A DNA stretch of 64,000 bases from Bathymodiolus brooksi (Eukaryota > Mollusca > Bivalvia > Mytilida > Modiolidae). Below the pieces are notes generated by a model. It saw only the letters and a list, made by a program, of their open reading frames with translations, made no database searches and was not told where the DNA came from. Positions within the stretch are counted from its first letter, which is position 1, and the number at the start of each line of letters is the position of its first letter. The translations under genes were made by a program, and so were the position numbers. Positions 40,400 to 49,100 of this stretch are shown here, one piece after another. The stretch covers positions 44,871,414-44,935,413 of the forward strand of contig OY804585.1 of assembly GCA_963680875.1 (NCBI GenBank). The letters run 5' to 3'.

Positions 40400-42672
40400 T
40401 ATGTGGTATCTGTACCAAGTCAGGACAGTGAGATGTCATGTATTTGTGCGTTAGGGGTATCAAGTCAGGACAGTGAGATGTCATGTAGTTGTGTGTTAGC
40501 GGTATCTGTACCAAGTCCGGACAGTGAGATGTCATGTATTTGTGTGTTATGGTATCTGTACCAAGTCAGGACAGTGAGCTATCATGTATTTGTGTGTTAG
40601 GGGTATCAAGTCAGGACAGTGAAATGTCATGTATTTGTGTATTAGCGGTATCAAGTCAGGACAGTGAGATGTCATGCATTTGTGTGCTAGGGGTATCAAG
40701 TCAGGACAATGAGATGTCATGTATTTGTGTGTTAGTTGTATCTGTACCAAGTCAGGACAGGCCGATGTCATGTATTTGTGTGTTAGGGGTATCTGTACCA
40801 AGTCAGGACAGTGAGATGTTATGCATTTGTGTGTTAGGGGTATCAAGTCAGGACAGTGAGATGTCATGTATTTGTGTGTTAGGGGTATCAAATCAGGACA
40901 GTGAGATGTCATGTATTTGTGTTAGGGGTATCAAGTCAGGGCAGTGAGATGTCATGTATTTGTGTGTTAGGGGTATCTGTGCCAAGTCAAGACAGTGAGA
41001 TGTCATGTATTTGTGTGATAGGGGTATCAAGTCAGGACAGTGAGATGTCATGTATTTGCGTGTTAGGGGTATCAAGTCAGGACAGTGAGATGCCATGTAT
41101 TTGTGTGTTATGGGGTATATGTACCCAGTCAGGACAGTGAGATGTCATGTATTTGTGCGTTAGATGTATCTGTACCAAGTCAGGACAGTGAGATGTCATG
41201 TATTTGTGCGTTAGGGGTATTAAGTCAGGACAGTGAGATGTCATGTAGTTGTGTGTTAGCGGTATCTGTACCAAGTCAGGACAGTGAGATGTCATGTATT
41301 TGTGTGTTAGGGGTGTCAAGTCAGGACAGTGAGATGTCATGTATTTGTGTGTTATGGGTATCAAGTCAGGACAGTGAGATGTCATGTATTTGTGTGTTAG
41401 GGGTACCAAATCAGGACAGTGAGATGTCATGTATTTGTGTGTTAGGGGAATCAAGTCAGGACAGTGACATGTCATGTATTTTTGTGTTAGGGGTATATGT
41501 TCCAAGTCAGGACAGTGAGATGTCATGTATTTGTGAGTTAGGGGTATCAAGTCAGAACAGTGAGATGTCATGTATTTGTGTGTTAGGGGTATCAAGTCAG
41601 GACAGTGAGATTTCATGTATTTGTGTGTTAGGGGTATCAAGTCAGGACAGTGAGATGTCATGTATTTGTGTATTTGGGGTATCAAGTCAGGACAGTGAGA
41701 TGTCATGTATTTGTGTGTTAGGGGTATCAAGACAGGACAGTGAGATGTCATGTATTTGTGTGTTAGTGGTATCTGTTCCAAGTCAGGACCGTGAGATGTC
41801 ATGTATTTGTGCGTTAGGGGTATCAAGTCAGGACAGTGAGATTTCATGTATTTGTGTGTTAGGGGTATCAAGTCAGGACAGAGAGATGTCATGTATTTTT
41901 GTGTTAGGGGTATCTGTACCAAGTCAGGACAGTGAGGTGTCATGTATTTGTGTGTTAGGGGTATATGTACCTAGTCAGGACAGTGAGATGTCATGTATTT
42001 GTATGTTAGGGGTATTAAGTCAGGACAGTGAGATATCACGTATTTGTGTGTTAGGGGTATCAAGTCAGGACAGTGAGATGTCATGTATTTGTGTGTTAGG
42101 GGTATCAAGTCAGAACAGTGAGATGTCATGTATTTGTGTGTTAGGGGTATCTGTACCAAGTCAGGACAGTGAGATGTCATGTATTTGTTTGTTAGGGGTA
42201 TCAAGTCAGGACAGTGAGATGTCATGTATTTGTGTATTAGGGGTATCAAGTCAGGACAGTGAGATATCATGTATTTGTGTGTTAGGGGTATCTGTACCAA
42301 GTCAGGACAGTGAGATGTCATGTATTTGTGTGTAAGGGCTATCTGTACCAAGTCAGGACAGTGAGATGTCATGTATTTGTGTGTTAGGGGTACCAAGTCA
42401 GGACAGTGAGAAGTCATGTATTTGTGTGTTAGGGGTATCTGTACCAAGTCAGGACAGTGAGATGTCATGTATTTGTGTGTTAGGGGTATCAAGTCAGGAC
42501 AGTGAGATGTCATATATTTGTGTGATAGGGGTATCAAGACAGGACAGTGAGATGTCATGTATTTGTGTGTTAGGGTTATCAAGTCAGGACAGTGAGATGT
42601 CATGTATTTGTGTATTAGGGGTATGTGTACCAAGTCAGGACAGTGTGATGTCAAGTATTTGTGTGTTAAGGG
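40400..42672. repeat. Diverged right edge of the minisatellite
   Basis: Units here carry more private point changes (for example ATATGTACC, TTTCATGT, GGTGTC, ATCACG) and no long block duplications were seen. From 41,085 to 42,335 only 45- and 51-bp-type units occur, so one frame stays open for 416 codons. The last recognisable unit ends near 42,672 (GTGTTAAGGGTATCGATT). Decay at the edge of a homogenised array is the usual pattern. Confidence 0.75.
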
Positions 42673-42715
42673 TATCGATTATGACTCTTTGTACGATTTT
42701 TTATTGGATTTTTGA

Positions 42716-42943
42716 AACTGTACCTGTGCAATCATTGCCTATCACCACTAAAGTTGTGATCCGAACCCCGTGCATGACGAGGTGTACTCGATGCAACATT
42801 ATGTAATAAAGTTTGTCAGTGACTAAAGCAGGTCGGTGGTTTTCTCCTGGTACTTTGGCTTCCTCCCCCAATACAACTGACCTCCATGATATAGCTGAAA
42901 TGTTGTTGAAAGTGGCATTAAGCACCATAACCCTAACCCTAAC
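42716..42943 (+). mobile_element. SINE family A, copy 1 (5'-truncated)
   Basis: Aligns by eye with the copy at 49,193-49,470. Shared blocks are GCCTATCACCACTAA, a degraded B-box region (GTGATCCGAACCCC), GAGGTGTACTCGAT, CAACATTATGT, TTTGTCAGTGACTAA, GGTCGGTGGTTTTCTC and GAAATGTTGTTGAAAGTGG. It ends in ATAACCCTAACCCTAAC, a telomere-like tail. It abuts the giant minisatellite. Confidence 0.75.
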
Positions 42944-43031
42944 AATGTGGTATTTGTTGTTTTTTTTCATTTTAATACCACATCAGAAATTGCAAACATT
43001 GTTATTTATTTATTATTATGTCTATTGATAG

Positions 43032-43195
43032 GTATAATGTACAAGATAGATAAATTTATCGGCACATGTGAATCAGATGAGATCGTAATTGGACAATACT
43101 TCGTAAGATCACAACAGGGCACCAACACCATTGATATTGTGTCAGTTGCTGAATTCTTCAACATTGGCAATGCTAATGTGCAATATGTAGGCAAG
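43032..43195 (+). CDS. Exon 1 (window numbering) of the LolA-like membrane-protein gene
   Basis: The acceptor is TCTATTGATAG and the donor GGCAAG|GTAAAT. The exon begins with two bases completing a codon from an unseen upstream exon, then 54 codons ([17 protein letters not shown] ... NANVQYVGK), ending in phase 0. It carries one Cys. The last 26 bases and the donor are the founder of the 55-bp array that follows. Could it be the first exon, starting at ATG 43,038? That would give a protein without a signal peptide for a membrane product, so I consider it unlikely. Confidence 0.75.
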
Positions 43196-46100
43196 GTAAA
43201 TAGTATTTCATTATTTTTAGGTTATGCTAATGTGCAATATGTAGGCAAGGTAAACAATATTTTCATTATTTCTTGACTATGCTAATGTGCAATATGTAGG
43301 CAAGGTAAACAATCTTTCCATTATTTCTTGACTATGCTAACATGCAATATGTAGGCAAGGTAATCAATCGTTCCATTATTTCTTGACTATGCTAATGTGC
43401 AATATGTAGGCAAGGTAGACAATCTTTCCGTTATTTCTTGACTATGCTAATGTGCAATATGTAGGCAAGGTAAACAATCTTTCCCTTATTTCTTTACTAA
43501 GCTAATGTGCAATATATAAGCAAGGTAAACAATCTTTTCATTATTTCTTGACTATGCTACTGTGCAATATGTAGGCAATGTAAACAATCTTTCCATTATT
43601 TCTTGACTATGCTAATATGCAATATGTAGGCAAGGTAAACAATCGTTCCATTATTTATTGAATATGCTAATATGCAATATGTAGGCAAGGTAGACAATCT
43701 TTCCGTTATTTATTGACTATGCTAATGTGCAATATGTAGGCAAGGTAGACAATCTTTCCGTTATTTCTTGACTATGCTAATATGCAATATGTAGGCAAGG
43801 TAAACAATATTTCCATTATTTCTTGACTATGCTAATATGCAATATGTAGGCAAGGTAAGCAATCTTTCCATTATTTCTTGAATATGCTAATATGCAATAT
43901 GTAGGCAAGGTAGACAATCTTTCCATTATTTCTTGACTATGCTAATGTGCAATATGTAGGCAAGGTAGACAATCTTTCCATTATTTATTGACTATGCTAA
44001 TGTGCAATATGTAGGAAAGGTAGACAATCTTTCCATTATTTCTTGACTATGCTAATGTGCAATATGTAGGCAAGGTAGACAATCTTTCCGTTATTTCTTT
44101 ACTAAGCTAATGTGCAATATATAGGCAAGGTAAACAATCTTTCCATTATTTCTTGACTATGCTAACATGCAATATGTAGGCAAGGTAATCAATCGTTCCA
44201 TTATTTCTTGACTATGCTAATGTGCAATATGTAGGCAAGGTAGACAATCTTTCCGTTATTTCTTGACTATGCTAATGTGCAATATGTAGGCAAGGTAAAC
44301 AATCTTTCCCTTATTTCTTTACTAAGCTAATGTGCAATATATAAGCAAGGTAAACAATCTTTTCATTATTTCTTGACTATGCTACTGCGCAATATGTAGG
44401 CAATGTAAACAATCTTTCCATTATTTCTTGACTATGCTAATATGCAATATGTAGGCAAGGTAAACAATCGTTCCATTATTTATTGAATATGCTAATATGC
44501 AATATGTAGGCAAGGTAGACAATCTTTCCGTTATTTCTTGACTAAGCTAATGTGCAATATATAGGCAAGGTAAACAATCTTTCCATTATTTCTTGACTAT
44601 GCTAATATGCAATATGTAGGCAAGGTAGACAATCTTTCCGTTATTTATTGACTATGCTAATGTGCAATATGTAGGCAAGGTAGACAATCTTTCCGTTATT
44701 TCTTGACTATGCTAATGTGCAATATATAGGCAAGGTAAACAATATTTCCATTATTTCTTGACTATGCTAATATGCAATATGTAGGCAAGGTAAGCAATCT
44801 TTCCATTATTTCTTGAATATGCTAATATGCAATATGTAGGCAAGGTAGACAATCTTTCCATTATTTCTTGACTATGCTAATGTGCAATATGTAGGCAAGG
44901 TAGACAATCTTTCCATTATTTATTGACTATGCTAATGTGCAATATGTAGGAAAGGTAGACAATCTTTCCATTATTTCTTGACTATGCTAATGTGCAATAT
45001 GTAGGCAAGGTAGACAATCTTTCCGTTATTTCTTTACTAAGCTAATGTGCAATATATAGGCAAGGTAAACAATCTTTTCATTATTTCTTGACTATGCTAA
45101 TGTGCAATATGTAGGCAAGGTAAACAATCTTTCCATTATTTCTTGACTATGCTAGCATGCAATATGTAGGCAAGGTAAACAATCGTTCCATTATTTCTTG
45201 ACTATGCTAATGTGCAATATGTAGGCAAGGTAGACAATCTTTCCGTTATTTCTTGACTAAGCTAATGTGCAATATATAGGCAAGGTAAACAATCTTTCCA
45301 TTATTTCTTGACTATGCTAATATGCAATATGTAGGCAAGGTAAGCAATCTTTCCATTATTTCTTGACTATGCTAATATGCAATATGTAGGCAAGGTAGAC
45401 AATCTTTCCGTTATTTATTGACTATGCTAATGTGCAATATGTAGGCAAGGTAGACAATCTTTCCGTTATTTCTTGACTATGCTAATATGCAATATGTAGG
45501 CAAGGTAAACAATATTTCCATTATTTCTTGACTATGCTAATATGCAATATGTAGGCAAGGTAAGCAATCTTTCCATTATTTCTTGAATATGCTAATGTGC
45601 AATATGTAGGCAAGGTAAACAATCGTTCTATTATTTCTTGACTATGCTAATGTGCAATATGTAGGCAAGGTAGACAATCTTTCCATTATTTCTTGACTAT
45701 GCTAATATGCAATATGTAGGCAAGGTAAACAATCTTTCCATTATTTCTTGACTATGCTAATGTGCAATATGTAGGCAATTTAACGCAAGGTAAGCAATCT
45801 TTCGTTATTTCTTTTCTAAGCTAATATGCAATATGTAGGCAAGGTAAGCAATCTTTCCATTATTTCTTGACTATGCTAATTAATATGCAATATGTAGGCA
45901 AGGTAAACAATCATTTCATTATTTCTTGTTTATGTGAAATATTAGGAAAAGTTGACAGACTTTCCATTATTAGTTTGAGAAAAAAATTATATTCCAAACC
46001 ATAATTGTCATTAAGTGGTGTCTTTGTGGTAGTTTCTTTGAAACATCGAATATGGATGAAGACTCTTTTTTTTTTTTTTTTTTTTAAATATGGACAGATG

Positions 46101-49100
46101 TTTTAGCTTGAAATGTTGTTTATTTGAAACTTTAAATGTACAATTTCGCAAGGGCTAATATTTGATATAGTTAAGATCAAGTCTTTTTTCAGAGATGGAC
46201 ACGTAACATTTTGTGTGACGTATGGGTAGGGATGTATTTCGACCCTTCTGTGTCAAAAAACTTCACAGCAGAGTGGTATTTTGCAGCGGTAAGTGAACAT
46301 GAAATTAAATAACAAGAGTTATATCACAACGGATAGCATGCAGGATTGCATCTGGTCTGGTCTTACATAAATGTTTTGAGTACGAATTTTGGACTCGTCT
46401 TTCAATATCGTCCAATCAGAACACTTCAAACACTGCGTACAATGTTCTGATTGGCTATATCACTCATGTCTTGTTTGTTTGAGTTCGTGTGGTTCATGTT
46501 TTGTCAGTGTATTGCATTTCTTTTCTTTTTTGTGTGTCACGTGTTGGTTTTTTTTTCTACATGTATATTGTCTAATCAGTTTTTAACCTAAATCATTTTT
46601 AATTTTTTCTCGAGTATTCTATGTAAACGTTAGAGAATACGGAAGGGGCAACCAAAAAAGGACAATCCAGATACGCCGGTAAAACTGGGTACGCAAGACG
46701 AAGATAAACAGAAACACAAAACAACGTGCGCTGGACACAACTACTCGCAAACAAACACAAACAACGCAAGCAAGACATGCGCCGTCCTACTAGCAACTGG
46801 AGGCAAAGACAAAACGACCACCGCTTCCATGCGGAAATCGTGATGGACATCATAACATGGAACTCAGAACGTTGACACATAATAGGACTATACAAAAACT
46901 AAAAAGATGAGCAACACTGACCCCACCAAAACACCAGGGGTAAACTCAGGTGCTCGCGAACGGTAAGTAGTTCCTGCATCTTATAAAACACCCGCCGTGC
47001 TACTCATATATACAGTCAAGTTCGGTAAAAGTAGTTCAAAACCGCATCGATGGTGTAATGGTTATACTGCTTGTCTCGAGTGTGGTAGATTGTGGGTTAG
47101 GTCGGGTCAAACCAAAGACTAGAAAATAGGTATTTGCTGTTTCTCTGCTTCTTCACTAAGCACGCATAATAAAGGGGGTGATTGAGTGAGTAATTGTTGT
47201 TTTACGCCTAATGAGCATTTGTTCAGCTTTATTATGACGAGAATAAGTTACATTTGATGAGATGATGATGATGATGTCCACTTTGTATTAGACCGACACA
47301 CTTGTATGTTTATAGTGCTAGCTAACTGCAACAACAGGTCAAAATAACAACATGTCGATGTACATATTATCCATCAGATACACAGTTAAGATTATATATG
47401 ATCAATTTTAATATTAATTTCAGGCAGGCTGGAGGGAAGCTGTTGGATTAAGTATAAAGGCAGGTTCCTTTATCAAGATGGATGTGTTTGGGGTAATACT
47501 ATCTTATTCTCAATATAGGGTTTGGTTTCGGCAGATATCACTGTACATAGTGTTCTTTAATAGGCATTAAATACGTTTAGGGTTAAATTATAAGCGTGCT
47601 TGAGGTTGTTTTTAACCTTAAATATGAGGCCTGTTGTTTATACTCAAACATTACCCTGGTAAAATATGTTTGTCGTTAAGTTTGAGGTTATAAAGATGTG
47701 GTTAATTGTTTAAGGAATTTCTTAACCAGAGATTGGTGCATGTTTCTTGAAAGTCAAAATAGCTTCAGAAGATATAATTGCAATATATGAAATACAATCG
47801 CAATTGAAAAAATATAAACCCAATTTATTTTGCTCTTCAGCAGTAGAAATATCAATAGATCGATCTAAAATCACAAAATCTTCATTCTTGTTCTTAAATA
47901 AACGTTAGAGAATACCGAAGGGGCAATCAAAAATGGACAAACCAGAGAAACTGTCAACATAGGGTTCACAAGACGAAGAAAAACACAACACAATATGTGT
48001 TGGACACCACTATATGCAAACAAACACAAACAATAATGTAGCTCCTGTGACAAACTTGTGTCTCGGCAGAGCTACAACGCGGTCCCATTCGTCACAATGG
48101 AGCAAAAAAAAAAGTTGCAGTTGAAACATAAAAACTCACTATTTACGCTTCAAACATTTCATTATAACTATTACTGATGATCCCAGTCCTTGTTAAATCG
48201 GTTTGGCCGAGAAATATATGCTTTTCAAAGGTAGCAACAACCTTGTTCAAATTTATCGATCGTTTTCCATAACCGGAAACTACGGAAGGCGGAGCTTTTC
48301 TAAATATGGTATTTCATACTACATGCTGATGTAATCATTCACGCCTAAATCGCCAAATATGGTATCGACATCCAAATAGTGAGGCCGGAAATGACGAAAT
48401 TCAAAATGTTCAGAGACATGGATTTTTATTTTGTGGGAATTACATTCTAAAATACTGGTAGGTGATAAAAACTTGTTATAATAATGGACAAAAGGAAAGG
48501 TTATGTCTTATTATTGATAAATGCAGGCGTCAGAAGCTCTGTAAGCGAGCGCAAAAAATCTCGGCGGCTGCTCCATTACGTGTAATGGCATCCCGTTATA
48601 ACCCTTGTGATTAAGCGAGCATTTATGGTTTTATTATTAGAACTAGTGCCCTCCTACAAACAACTGGATGTAAAGACGAACCGAACATCGTTTTATGCAG
48701 AAATCGTAACGGATATCACAACATGAATTTCATAACATAAAGACACATATTAGGACAACACAAAAAAACTAAAAAGATGATCATATATATAGTGTTTTTT
48801 TTTGCATATGTTACAAGTTTATGGTTGAAATTTAAACATGTTTAATGTTGCTTTATTCTTAAATTAGTTTGAGGATAAAAAAAAACCAGGTCTTAGTTTG
48901 ATGATAAATCAACAGGTCGTAACATATTAAGCAAAGCATTTCTTTCGGCTTTGTTTTTATAGATCCAATATTGAATATTTCAGGGAGCGAAATACCCGAC
49001 TTCATACAACATACACAGGATGAACCCAATAGCTCCGCCTCTGTCCTCTTTTGACTTAAATAATTGTTATCATCCATCACAAAAGTTGCACTTCATCATA

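Larger units (their letters stand above)
1..42672. repeat. Giant 45-bp minisatellite array, left end outside window
   Basis: A 45-bp unit containing 'GTGAGATGTCATGTATTTGT' and 'GTTAGGGGTATCAAGTCAGG' repeats head to tail without inversion, roughly 900-950 times (array length over mean unit length). Recurrent length classes are 45 bp; 51 bp (CTGTAC, CTCTAC or similar inserted before CAAGTCAGG); 43 bp (TTTGTGTTAGG, one GT lost); 47 bp (TATGAAAAGTCAGG); and 46/52 bp (TTATGGGGTATC). The consensus unit has about 15 G, 4 C, 15 T and 11 A, no CpG, and one TTAGGG(G). Plus-strand frames read SSQDSEMSCICVLGV per unit and minus-strand frames MTSHCPDLIPLTHKY. These open frames follow from a stop-free unit divisible by three and are repeatedly broken by the 43/46/47-bp classes, so I do not call them genes. 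The array probably lies in an intron of the gene starting at 43,032. Confidence 0.97.

Noticed and set aside
1..42672. Dozens of long open frames on both strands of the minisatellite (up to 416 codons), as a repetitive protein gene.
   Set aside because: A stop-free unit whose length is divisible by three yields open frames automatically on either strand. Frequent 43-, 46- and 47-bp units break every frame, there are no splice signals or start context, and both strands are equally open.
1..42672. CRISPR-like array.
   Set aside because: Repeats are contiguous 45-bp units without unique spacers, in a clearly eukaryotic setting with no cas genes.
42947..43031. Extending exon 1 upstream in its open frame ([20 protein letters not shown]...) as a signal peptide.
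   Set aside because: The stretch is hydrophobic but starts at a non-ATG codon, overlaps AT-rich sequence directly after a SINE tail, and a good acceptor lies at 43,031. Low-complexity T-rich DNA easily encodes such residues.
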